Shown: positions 1 through 8,589 of the stretch, one piece after another | How positions within the stretch are numbered: the stretch's first letter is position 1 | How the letters are laid out: each line of letters opens with the position of its first letter | Assembly (NCBI GenBank): GCA_017744805.1 | Contig: JAGIAP010000009.1 | Coordinates: 4,011 to 37,560, forward strand | DNA from: Chitinophagaceae bacterium | GTDB lineage: Bacteria; Bacteroidota; Bacteroidia; Chitinophagales; Chitinophagaceae | DNA: 33,550 nucleotides | Reading direction: 5' to 3' | Notes under the pieces: generated by a model | The model's input: the letters and a program-made list of their open reading frames with translations, nothing else | Database searches by the model: none | Told to the model about the DNA's origin: nothing | Program-made: the position numbers and the translations under genes

Positions 1-2
1 TC

Positions 3-176
3 CTGGAGGAAGGCGCTTCCACACTCCGCCTCAATGTGAACCGTCACAATAAAGCCCGCCAGTTCTACGAAAGACATGGCTTCCAGGTTACGCAGGAAGT
101 GGATATAGAGATCGGGAATGGCTACCAGATGAACGATTATGTAATGGAGAAACCATTGCCTCAAAAAGAAGACTAA
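3..176 (+). CDS. GNAT family N-acetyltransferase, C-terminal fragment (5' truncated by window edge)
   Basis: Open frame from the window start: LEEGASTLRLNVNRHNKARQFYERHGFQVTQEVDIEIGNGYQMNDYVMEKPLPQKED*. The N..N..A..FYE..GF pattern is typical of the GNAT C-terminal region. Confidence 0.8.
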   Translation: MEEGASTLRLNVNRHNKARQFYERHGFQVTQEVDIEIGNGYQMNDYVMEKPLPQKED

Positions 177-949
177 CCTTCACGCATAGCTGAATCTTTC
201 ATTTCTTTGGCCAGTTTATGGCCCAGGTATTTTTCAATCCACCAATGTACCAGGTAGATCACCGGCGTCATCAGGATGGCGATCAGGAATTTGTAGGTAT
301 AGTTGACGATACCGATGGCGGTTACTTTGGCAAAAGAGAATCCAAGTGAGAGATACAGGTAGATGTACAACACCACGATGGTATCCACCAGTTGTGATAC
401 CAGGGTGCTTAGCGTGGCACGCATCCAGATATTCTTTTCCCCTGTCAGTTTCTTGATCTTTTTGAAGATGGTGGCGTCCGTTACCTGCCCGATCATGAAG
501 GCGGTGAGCGAGGCCACGATGATGGTCATCCCCTGCCCCAGGATCTGCGCATAAGCGGCCTGCATATCCGGTACGCCATGTTTGGCCTGTGATGGCACCC
601 ACCAGCTAGCCGGGGAAGTATGAATGGATAAATAGAAAACAAGAAAAGCGAACGCGATCAGCCCGGCAGCCACGAAGCTCAGGAACCGGATGCCCTTCAC
701 TCCATAATATTCATTGATGATATCCGTCATGATGAACACGATGGGCCAGGTAAGCGTGCCTACCGTGAGATCGAAGGAAAGCCCTTCTTCCCCCAGCAGG
801 GAAAAGCTCACTTTATCGATGCCCAGGGTCTCCTCCAGCGAAAAGAGCTTGACGCCTATCACTTCAGAAATGATGGCATTGGCGATAAAGAAACTTCCGA
901 GAATGATGAAAAGACGAGTGGATTTATCACGGATAATATTATGGATCAT
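173..949 (-). CDS. Queuosine precursor transporter (YhhQ/VUT family, DUF165)
   Basis: 258 aa polytopic membrane protein with ...FFIANAIISEVIGVKLF... and ...TWPIVFIMTDIINEYYGVKG..., characteristic of YhhQ/QPTR proteins. Confidence 0.88.
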   Translation of the reverse strand: MIHNIIRDKSTRLFIILGSFFIANAIISEVIGVKLFSLEETLGIDKVSFSLLGEEGLSFDLTVGTLTWPIVFIMTDIINEYYGVKGIRFLSFVAAGLIAFAFLVFYLSIHTSPASWWVPSQAKHGVPDMQAAYAQILGQGMTIIVASLTAFMIGQVTDATIFKKIKKLTGEKNIWMRATLSTLVSQLVDTIVVLYIYLYLSLGFSFAKVTAIGIVNYTYKFLIAILMTPVIYLVHWWIEKYLGHKLAKEMKDSAMREG

Positions 950-961
950 GAATAATTAGCG

Positions 962-1246
962 TTAGTTCAAGAGTAAAATGATTATCTGCAGTAATAGAAA
1001 AAGAAAATTACAAACTATCAACCAGTGGGGAAATAATTGCCAGTTGTTTTTTTTCTGCAAGAGGGAAATGACAACGAAAAAGTTCACTACTATGTTCAAT
1101 ATCACCGCCAGGCCGGTACCCAATACCACGATCGTTGACGCGATATGCCCGTGAGGAGATACAGGCAGGTATTGAATGAGCCAGGCCAACAGGAAACAGA
1201 TATTGCAGAGAAAGGCTACCCTGCAGAAGAATAATAGTTTTCGCAT
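962..1246 (-). CDS. Small hydrophobic membrane protein of unknown function
   Basis: 94 aa ORF with three or so predicted hydrophobic stretches, 12 bp upstream of and co-directional with the queuosine transporter. Confidence 0.6.
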   Translation of the reverse strand: MRKLLFFCRVAFLCNICFLLAWLIQYLPVSPHGHIASTIVVLGTGLAVILNIVVNFFVVISLLQKKNNWQLFPHWLIVCNFLFLLLQIIILLLN

Positions 1247-1408
1247 ACACCAAGTTGGTACAAAATTGCATTATTTTGACCAACCGGATTCATTTTAGCG
1301 GAAATAGCACTATTCTGCCTTCTTTTTACCAATAATAAACAGACGGCGCAACAACTTCAGCCAAAAATGTATTATTTTGTCCAATCTTTTTTTAACCATT
1401 CCAGTACA

Positions 1409-3958
1409 ATGAACAAGACATTCTGGCAACAAGCAAAGCCACATGCTCTGGCGATCGGTATCTTTTTGATTGTTTCGATCCTTTATAACCTTCCGGCATT
1501 CCAGGGAAATGTGCTCAACCAAAGTGATACACTGGGATGGCGGGGAGCTGCACAGCAATCATTCGAGTTCAAAGAAAAGCATGGGCATTTCCCGCTTTGG
1601 ACCAATAGTATGTTCAGCGGTATGCCAGCCTTCCAGGTAGCGATGGAAGCCAGGTACAATCTCTCTCTTGCCGTTCTTCAGCAGTTCTTTACCTTGTGGA
1701 TGCCTGCGCCTGCCAGTTATTTCTTCTTGCTTTGCCTGGGCATGTATGCTTTATGCCTATCCCTTCGTCTCCGCTCCTGGCCTTCTATTTTCGGGGCATT
1801 GGGTTATGCATTCGCCTCTTACAATGCGATCATTGCAGCGGTAGGCCATAATACCAAATTGGGGGCTATGGGATGTGCCCCTGCAGTACTTGCAGGCCTG
1901 ATATTGCTGAGCCAGAGAAAATATATCCTGGGTTTCATAACTACCCTTATAGCTACTACTTTTTTGATCTGGAATAACCACCTTCAGATCACCTACTATG
2001 TATTATTGATGTCTTGTCTTTTCGGGGTTGCCTTCCTCATTAAGAGCATCCGTGAAAAATCTTATAAGCATTTGCTGACAACAGCGGGCCTGGCCATTGT
2101 AGCTGCCGTATTGAGTGCCGCTTCTTTTGCGGTGATGCTGATGCCCACCAATGAAATTGCCAAAGAAAGCATGCGGGCAGGCAGGTCCGAACTGACCGTA
2201 TCTGCTACAGGAGAAAAAACAACCTCTGGTAAAACCAAGGGGGGGCTTGATAAAGACTATGCCTTCCATTGGAGTTATGGTGTGGATGAGACCTTCACGA
2301 TGATGCTTCCCTCCTACAAGGGCGGCAGCAGCGGCCCGCAGGAATTACCCGAAAATGGTAAGACCATCGAAGCGCTGCAATCGTCCAATATACCGCAGGA
2401 AGCGGCCAACTATTTCTACAGTGCCCTCTCTTCCTATTTCGGTACACAGCCCGGCACTTCCGGCCCCGTATATTTCGGCGCGCTTGTTTGTGCTTTCTTC
2501 ATTGCAGGCCTGTTCCTGATCAGGAGCTGGCATATGGGCTGGATCATTGCAGCCACTATCCTGGGCACAGTGATGGCATGGGGTAGCAATTTCCCCTCTT
2601 TCAATTATTTCATTTTCGATCATCTTCCTTTTTACAATAAGTTCAGAGCTCCCACCACAGCACTGGTGATCCCCCAGATCACTTTTACATTGCTGGCGGC
2701 CATGGCTTTGAACAGTATTTTCTATGGCGAATGGGATAATAAGGTACTGGTAAAGAAACTTAAGCTGACAGGTATCGTTACCGGGGGCATCCTTCTGATC
2801 TTCGCCTATACCTGGATGGCAGGTGACTTCAAAGGTCCCGGCGACTCGCAACTGCGCCAGGGAATTGCCGGCAGCCTTACACAAATGATGTCCCAGGGCC
2901 AGCAGCCCACGGACCAGGCTTCGCAACAGGCCAATTCCGTTGCCAGTTCCATTATGAAAGGGCTAACGGAAGACAGGAAATCGCATTATGGTGCTGACTT
3001 TTTCCACCTGCTCATCTACCTGGCGCTGGCTGCTCTGATCATCTGGTATGCCATCAAAAAGAAAGGGAATCCTACCTACCTCCTGGTAGCGCTGACGGCT
3101 ATTAGTTTCATCGACCTGGTGATTATAGACCAACGATACCTGAACAAACATAATTACGTTCCCGAAGATGAGTTCCTGGCCCCTTTCACGGCTACCCCTG
3201 CTGACCTGCAGATCAAACAGGACACCAGCTTCTACCGTGTTTTTGATCAAACAGCCGGCAATCCATTCACTGATACCCGGGCTTCTTATCATCACAATTC
3301 TGTTGGTGGTTACCTGCCTGCGAGATTATCATTCTATGATGATGTGATCACACACCAGCTCAACAAGAGCAATATTGCCGTGTTCAGCATGCTGAATACA
3401 AAATACTTCATCATGCGCGATCAACGCAGCGGACAGTCGGTGGCACAGATCAATCCCGACGCATCCGGTCCTGTATGGCTGGTGAAAGCGTTGAAGTATG
3501 TGAACAATGCAGATGAGGAAATGGCGGCATTGAATGATATCCATTTCAGGGATACCGCAGTGATGGATAAACGGGAACAACCGAAAGTTGGTTTTGCTCC
3601 CCAGTTCGATTCTCTGGCCACCATCAGCCTGGTGAAGAATGAAAATGACAAGATCACGTATACTTTCAATGGGGCATCATCGCAGTTTGCAGTATTCAGT
3701 GAAGTATATTACGACAATGGCTGGAAGGCTTTCGTGAATGGAAAAGAAACACCGATTGTAAGAGTCGACTACACCCTACGCGGCTTACCACTCCCCGCTG
3801 GCAAGTATGATATCGAATTCCGTTTTGAACCATCTTCCTATACCACCGGTAATACCATAACGATGGTTGCAGGAGGCATTTCAATACTGCTGTTCCTGGC
3901 AGGTCTCTTTCTGCTCTGGCAACAGAACAGGAAAAAGCAGAACGGTGTTACAGCCTAA
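1409..3958 (+). CDS. YfhO family multispanning membrane protein
   Basis: Long hydrophobic ORF with ...GWRGAAQQSFEF..FPLWTNSMFSGMPAFQ... and a C-terminal soluble part ...FSEVYYDNGWKAFVNGKETPIVRVDYTLRGLPLPAGKYDIEFRFEP, typical of YfhO. The ORF track starts at 1367; the internal ATG at 1409 (MNKTFWQQ) is the more likely start. Confidence 0.88.
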   Translation: MNKTFWQQAKPHALAIGIFLIVSILYNLPAFQGNVLNQSDTLGWRGAAQQSFEFKEKHGHFPLWTNSMFSGMPAFQVAMEARYNLSLAVLQQFFTLWMPAPASYFFLLCLGMYALCLSLRLRSWPSIFGALGYAFASYNAIIAAVGHNTKLGAMGCAPAVLAGLILLSQRKYILGFITTLIATTFLIWNNHLQITYYVLLMSCLFGVAFLIKSIREKSYKHLLTTAGLAIVAAVLSAASFAVMLMPTNEIAKESMRAGRSELTVSATGEKTTSGKTKGGLDKDYAFHWSYGVDETFTMMLPSYKGGSSGPQELPENGKTIEALQSSNIPQEAANYFYSALSSYFGTQPGTSGPVYFGALVCAFFIAGLFLIRSWHMGWIIAATILGTVMAWGSNFPSFNYFIFDHLPFYNKFRAPTTALVIPQITFTLLAAMALNSIFYGEWDNKVLVKKLKLTGIVTGGILLIFAYTWMAGDFKGPGDSQLRQGIAGSLTQMMSQGQQPTDQASQQANSVASSIMKGLTEDRKSHYGADFFHLLIYLALAALIIWYAIKKKGNPTYLLVALTAISFIDLVIIDQRYLNKHNYVPEDEFLAPFTATPADLQIKQDTSFYRVFDQTAGNPFTDTRASYHHNSVGGYLPARLSFYDDVITHQLNKSNIAVFSMLNTKYFIMRDQRSGQSVAQINPDASGPVWLVKALKYVNNADEEMAALNDIHFRDTAVMDKREQPKVGFAPQFDSLATISLVKNENDKITYTFNGASSQFAVFSEVYYDNGWKAFVNGKETPIVRVDYTLRGLPLPAGKYDIEFRFEPSSYTTGNTITMVAGGISILLFLAGLFLLWQQNRKKQNGVTA

Positions 3959-3981
3959 CGGTATACAGTTTGAAATTCCCG

Positions 3982-4020
3982 GCCCTGGTACTATAATACT
4001 TTATAGAACCAGGGCTTTTT
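3982..4020 (+). terminator. Intrinsic terminator of the yfhO-like gene, overlapping the 3' end of the convergent GT2 CDS
   Basis: GCCCTGGTaCTATA-atactt-TATAGaACCAGGGC-TTTTT: 14-bp stem with one mismatch, followed by a T5 run. Confidence 0.75.
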
Positions 4021-5004
4021 GCTTAGCATCTTGGGAGCATACATCCAGCACCGGCCTACGTTTGCGGCCAGTTTTGAAGCCAGTCCAAAATGCCGGAAGG
4101 GGTTGCGGAGATGAAGGAGATTGTCAATCAGGCCAACTATGAAATATACAGGCACGGCAAAGGTGAAGCTGCAAAGTAGGAGAAGATACCAGCCGGCCCC
4201 ATATTGTTTGCGCACCCGGAGAAAATTGGAGATCATTATCTGAAAGCCCTTTCTGTCGTACAACTGCTGATATCCTTTACTGTTTGAACCGAATGTTTCA
4301 TTGGCTGTTTCTCCCTGTAAGTGTACAATATTGTACTGGCCAAAGATGGCCAGTTTACCAATTTTATATAAGCGGCTGCACCATTCAATTTCTTCGGCAT
4401 ACAGAAAAAAATCCTCATCCATCATGCCCGCTCTGTCCACTGCTGTTCTCTTCACCATCATGAAAGCCCCGTTGATCCAATCCACTTCGATAGTGGTGGA
4501 AGCATCCATCAGGCTGGGCTTTTTCACTTTGACCAGGTTTCCCGCAAATTTTATGAGACCTCCCAGGTAAGGCAATGCCAGAAGATGATTCAATCCCCCT
4601 TTCATGAAATAAGCACCGGAGATCTGGGGTGAGCCATCGGCATTCAGCAATTGCACGCCACAGGCCACATAATCCGTGGTGATGAAAGTACGGTAGCAGT
4701 TCCCGATAGCATTATCGCTGATGAGGGTATCGGAATTCAGCAGGAGGAACACATCGCCGGAGGCCTGTTTCATGCCTTCATTATTGCCCCTTGCAAAACC
4801 GGCATTGTACTGCATCTGCACCCATTTCACCTGGGGGAATTCAGTACAGATCAGACTTTGGCTGTCATCACCGGAGGCATTATCAACCACTATCACTTCA
4901 AAAGGATCGGAAGTGGGCTGAGCGAATACGGTCCGCAGGCAATCGGCCAGCAAACGAGGCGTTTTGTAATTGACGATTATGATCGAGTAACCGGGTTTTG
5001 TCAT
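3991..5004 (-). CDS. Glycosyltransferase family 2 (rhamnosyltransferase-like)
   Basis: MTKPGYSIIIVNYKTPRLLADCLRTVF...VIVVDNASGDDS...NAGFARGNNEG...LLLNSDT...DEDFFLYAEEIEWCSRL: GT2 Rossmann and DXD-type motifs. Confidence 0.92.
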   Translation of the reverse strand: MTKPGYSIIIVNYKTPRLLADCLRTVFAQPTSDPFEVIVVDNASGDDSQSLICTEFPQVKWVQMQYNAGFARGNNEGMKQASGDVFLLLNSDTLISDNAIGNCYRTFITTDYVACGVQLLNADGSPQISGAYFMKGGLNHLLALPYLGGLIKFAGNLVKVKKPSLMDASTTIEVDWINGAFMMVKRTAVDRAGMMDEDFFLYAEEIEWCSRLYKIGKLAIFGQYNIVHLQGETANETFGSNSKGYQQLYDRKGFQIMISNFLRVRKQYGAGWYLLLLCSFTFAVPVYFIVGLIDNLLHLRNPFRHFGLASKLAANVGRCWMYAPKMLSKKPWFYKVL

Positions 5005-5047
5005 GCGCCGTAAAGAAACAACAAAATCGGGAATTGCCTTCCTCCTT

Positions 5048-5998
5048 CTACCCTGTCCGCCTGAAAAGGCTGATGAAATAATTGAGCCCCATCAGCAGTT
5101 TGGACACCGGGCCGATCTTCAGCAAAGCAACGGGCATTTTCTGCTGGAAACGGATCATCTGCTTCAACAAGGGGCGGATAGGCTGGTGGTAATATTGCTG
5201 TACATCCGCTTCACTCCGCATATTGAGGTTACGATGGAGCCGCCAGTAATAATCATACACCAGGATATTCCGGAGGATGCCATATCCCATCTTATCGATC
5301 ATATGATAGCTTTCCGGTATCTCTACCGAAGCCACGCGGAATGTGTATTTGGTGACCTGCTCTTTGTTGATGCCAACAGAGATCAGTATGGTATCTATGT
5401 ATTGGAACTGTTGCAATTTCTGAAAGCAACGGATATAATATTCGAAGTCGACCACCCATTTCAATTCAGCATCATAGAAAAGATCAATATCCCTTTTTAC
5501 CAGGGTGCAACTGGGGTTACCCACATAATTGGCCTTGAAAAGATTCAGTGGGCTCTGGCGCAACAGGAAGAGCCCCCATTTTGAGCAGAACATTTTTTCA
5601 ATTTTACCTGTTTCCTGTTCCACATTCTGGTAGGCTGCAAAGAAAAAAGAGCAGGAAGGATGCTTTCGGGTAGCCTGTGCGTATTGTTCCAGGGCGTCCG
5701 GACCTTCAAACCAGTCGTCGTCATGCATGATCTTGATCCATGTTCCCCTGGCGCGCCGGATGGCTTCGTTCCAGTTCTCGGGTGTTCCCATCGCCTTTTC
5801 ATTCCTGAAATAATGCAAAGGGAACCGGGCGGCAAATTCCCGGCACAATTCCTGAACGCTGCTATCGGGACTATCATCCGTAACAATTACTTCAAAATCC
5901 CTCAGGGTTTGTACCTCGATAGACTGCAACAGTCTTTGCAGGTACTCCACCCGCTTGTAAGCCGGGATACAGATCGATATGAGAACTGGACTGCTCAT
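5048..5998 (-). CDS. Glycosyltransferase family 2
   Basis: MSSPVLISICIPAYKRVEYLQRLLQSIEVQTLRDFEVIVTDDSPDSS...WIKIMHDDDWF: GT-A fold motifs. The ORF track starts at 6055; the ATG at 5998 fits the usual GT2 N-terminus. Confidence 0.9.
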   Translation of the reverse strand: MSSPVLISICIPAYKRVEYLQRLLQSIEVQTLRDFEVIVTDDSPDSSVQELCREFAARFPLHYFRNEKAMGTPENWNEAIRRARGTWIKIMHDDDWFEGPDALEQYAQATRKHPSCSFFFAAYQNVEQETGKIEKMFCSKWGLFLLRQSPLNLFKANYVGNPSCTLVKRDIDLFYDAELKWVVDFEYYIRCFQKLQQFQYIDTILISVGINKEQVTKYTFRVASVEIPESYHMIDKMGYGILRNILVYDYYWRLHRNLNMRSEADVQQYYHQPIRPLLKQMIRFQQKMPVALLKIGPVSKLLMGLNYFISLFRRTG

Positions 5999-6154
5999 CA
6001 AAATAAAAAGATTACTACATTTAATTTCCTGTGTATATTGCGCTTTCGCTCGCAAAAATATTGTAAGCGCACAAATGTACGGTTGGTTTACCAGAAATTA
6101 CCTGAACATAAGCCAGCCGGCAGGGCAAATTATTCAGATAAACCCAGTTACAAG

Positions 6155-7036
6155 TTGAAAAGGCCGTTTGTTTATTTGGTGCGGAAAAGAGCATTGGGCG
6201 ACGTGCTGTGGATTGAGCCCGTGATACGCGCGCTGGCTGCACAAAATAAAAAGGTCATCGTGTACACTACGGTCAATGAATTGTTTGCCAACTATCCCCT
6301 CTCCAATGTCGTTTTCAAGAACAAGCTGAGCATATTCGAAAAAGCATTCCGGGCCATTGAGTCCTTTTGCAAAACTGCTTTCTTTTTCATCGATCTCGAC
6401 AATGCGTACGAGGAAAAACCTCAGGTACATTTCCTGAATGCTTACCAGGAAAAGGCCGCACTGCCACTAACCCGTGAGTATCCACGCTTGTACCTGAACA
6501 GCGAGGAAGAAAAAAGGCCGCCCCTCCCTGAAGGAAAATATGCCGTATTGCACCTGGAAAGCATGACGGCCAAAAATTATCGTAAAGTATATGGCGTAGA
6601 TTGGGAGAAAGTAGCCAGTCATATCAATCAGAAAGGGCTCACCATCTACCAGGTAGGTAATACCCCTCCACCCATTCCCGGTGTGGCGCATATCAAAACC
6701 AGCATCAGGGAAATGATAAGGCTCATCAGGCATAGCACCTTTTTTATTGGGCTGGACTCCGGGCCCAGCCATATTGCCGCCAGCCTGGGCATCCCTTCAC
6801 TGATCTTTTTCGGCGCCGTGAAGCCTGAGCTAAGGCATTTCCCGGAATTGTTCAAAGGCTATTTTTTGCAGCAGTACTGTGAGTTTGCCGGGTGCTATCA
6901 CGATATCACCAACAGTAAGTATGGCCCCGACTGCAAACTGGTGGGTAATGAAGGCATTCCCAAATGTTCATTGCATACCACCGGGTATGTGACAGAGCAT
7001 ATTGACCGATTGATAACAGAATATTCATTGATATGA
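6155..7036 (+). CDS. Glycosyltransferase family 9 (heptosyltransferase-like); start codon uncertain, possible N-terminal frameshift
   Basis: KRPFVYLVRKRALGDVLWIEPVIRALAAQNKKVIVYT...FFIGLDSGPSHIAASLGIPSLIFFGAV: GT9 signatures. The ORF-track ATG at 5660 lies antisense inside the divergent GT2 gene and is unlikely. TTG at 6155 gives (M)KRPFVYLVRKRALGDVLW. Confidence 0.85.
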   Translation: MKRPFVYLVRKRALGDVLWIEPVIRALAAQNKKVIVYTTVNELFANYPLSNVVFKNKLSIFEKAFRAIESFCKTAFFFIDLDNAYEEKPQVHFLNAYQEKAALPLTREYPRLYLNSEEEKRPPLPEGKYAVLHLESMTAKNYRKVYGVDWEKVASHINQKGLTIYQVGNTPPPIPGVAHIKTSIREMIRLIRHSTFFIGLDSGPSHIAASLGIPSLIFFGAVKPELRHFPELFKGYFLQQYCEFAGCYHDITNSKYGPDCKLVGNEGIPKCSLHTTGYVTEHIDRLITEYSLI

Positions 7037-7605
7037 TCCAAAAGTTCATCCGGAAAGTAAAGCGAAAGCTGGGCATCAAAGAAATGTATCCCTCCGAAAC
7101 CTCCAAGGTCCGTCACCTGGTGATCGGCTATTGCCAGGGAAATGGCTGTGATATTGGCTTTGGTGGCGACAAGATCAAGAAAGAGAACTGTATAGGGATC
7201 GATTACGAACAACCTTATGCCTATACCGGAAAGGATAAAGTGGATATTGCCGTGGATGTGATGAACGACAAGATACCGGTTGCCGATAACACCTACGATT
7301 ATGTGTATACCAGCCACCTGATCGAAGATTTCAAGAACACCACGCAGGCGCTGGAAGAGTTCATCCGCATTTTGAGATCAGGCGGGAACTTGATACTGGT
7401 ATTCCCCGATCAGAAAGTGTATGAAGTGTATTGCCGGAAAACCGGGCAGCCGTTGAATGAGCACCATGTGCATGCTGAGATGGGCCTGGCCTATATGACG
7501 GAAAAAATTGCGGGGATACCTTATATCACGCACCAGATACTGTTCCAAAGTAATTGCGAGATCGACTACAATGTTGTAATGGTTATAAAAGTGACTAAAA
7601 AATAA
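7033..7605 (+). CDS. Class I SAM-dependent methyltransferase (Methyltransf_11-like)
   Basis: 190 aa, GNGCDIGFGGDKIKKENCIGIDYEQ and IPVADNTYDYVYTSHLIEDF...ILRSGGNLILVFPD. Overlaps the GT9 stop by ATGA. Confidence 0.8.
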   Translation: MIQKFIRKVKRKLGIKEMYPSETSKVRHLVIGYCQGNGCDIGFGGDKIKKENCIGIDYEQPYAYTGKDKVDIAVDVMNDKIPVADNTYDYVYTSHLIEDFKNTTQALEEFIRILRSGGNLILVFPDQKVYEVYCRKTGQPLNEHHVHAEMGLAYMTEKIAGIPYITHQILFQSNCEIDYNVVMVIKVTKK

Positions 7606-7620
7606 AGCACCCTGACCTCC

Positions 7621-8538
7621 ATGAAAAAATTTATCCGCCATATATTAGGATATTTTGGATACGATATCATCAAAGTTGTTCCCACCTCCTTTCTAAAGAA
7701 GGAACAGCCCGTAACAGTGGGCAACTATACCATTACACTTCCTGTTCAGAACCCCCTGATAAAAACGTATGCCACCCAAAAGGATTTCGCCAGTGAGATC
7801 GGAAGGCTCACCGGCTATGTTCATCATAAATACCCTGGTCTCATTTTCGTAGATATCGGCGCCAATACCGGCGATACCATTGCCACCGTCAAGTCCGTAC
7901 AGGATGTGCCCATCCTTGCCGTAGAGGGAGATGAGTTTTCTTTCAGCTACCTGAAAAGGAATGCAGCACAATTCAGCAATGTGCATCTTGTGCAGCAATT
8001 CCTGGGAGAAAAATCAGGCACCATCAATGTGGACCTGCAAAAGAAGGGATGGAATACCACCCTCATACCCAACGCAGGCAATGAAAAGGTTACCATCAAG
8101 ACACTGGATACCGTATTGGAAGAATCTTCCCTGAGCAAACCTGCCATGAAATTGCTCAAGATCGATACGGAAGGATTCGATACGCTGATCATCAGGGGAG
8201 CCACTGCCTTGATAAGGGAAACCCGGCCGGTCATCTACTTTGAATACAACCGCGACAATATGGAAGCCATTCAGGAAAATGGCCTGCAAACTTTACTGGA
8301 CCTCTCCCGGGAGGGCTACGAAAGCATACTCTTTTTTGATGACAGGGGCCGCTTTGTTGTGTCCGGATCACTGTCGAACCGGGAACTGATCCAAGACCTG
8401 CACGATTATGCCGATGGCAGGAATGGTCTGATCTATTACTACAATATTTGCCTGATCCACGGCAGCGATGCAGACCTTGCAGCCAGCATCATAGCCGGAG
8501 AAAGGGCCTTCAGGAAGTCGCAGGAACCTTCCAAATGA
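7621..8538 (+). CDS. FkbM family methyltransferase
   Basis: FVDIGANTGDTIATV...VEGDEFSFSYLKRNA...LLKIDTEGFDTLIIRGA...PVIYFEYN: canonical FkbM motifs. Confidence 0.92.
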   Translation: MKKFIRHILGYFGYDIIKVVPTSFLKKEQPVTVGNYTITLPVQNPLIKTYATQKDFASEIGRLTGYVHHKYPGLIFVDIGANTGDTIATVKSVQDVPILAVEGDEFSFSYLKRNAAQFSNVHLVQQFLGEKSGTINVDLQKKGWNTTLIPNAGNEKVTIKTLDTVLEESSLSKPAMKLLKIDTEGFDTLIIRGATALIRETRPVIYFEYNRDNMEAIQENGLQTLLDLSREGYESILFFDDRGRFVVSGSLSNRELIQDLHDYADGRNGLIYYYNICLIHGSDADLAASIIAGERAFRKSQEPSK

Positions 8539-8589
8539 TCCCGTAATTGCAATTTTCCTTTATCTTGCCTGCTTTTAACAGTTACAGCC

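Noticed and set aside
950-1260. preQ1 riboswitch upstream of the queuosine-precursor transporter
   Set aside because: Checked for a preQ1-like stem-loop with an A-rich tail on the minus strand. The transporter is preceded directly by the small membrane ORF and no convincing aptamer was found.
2345-2926. 193-aa minus-strand ORF inside the yfhO-like gene
   Set aside because: Shadow ORF; low-quality composition rich in Cys/His/Gly with no motif.
5003-5584. 193-aa + strand ORF antisense to the second GT2
   Set aside because: GT2 on the minus strand has clear catalytic motifs; the + strand ORF is its shadow.
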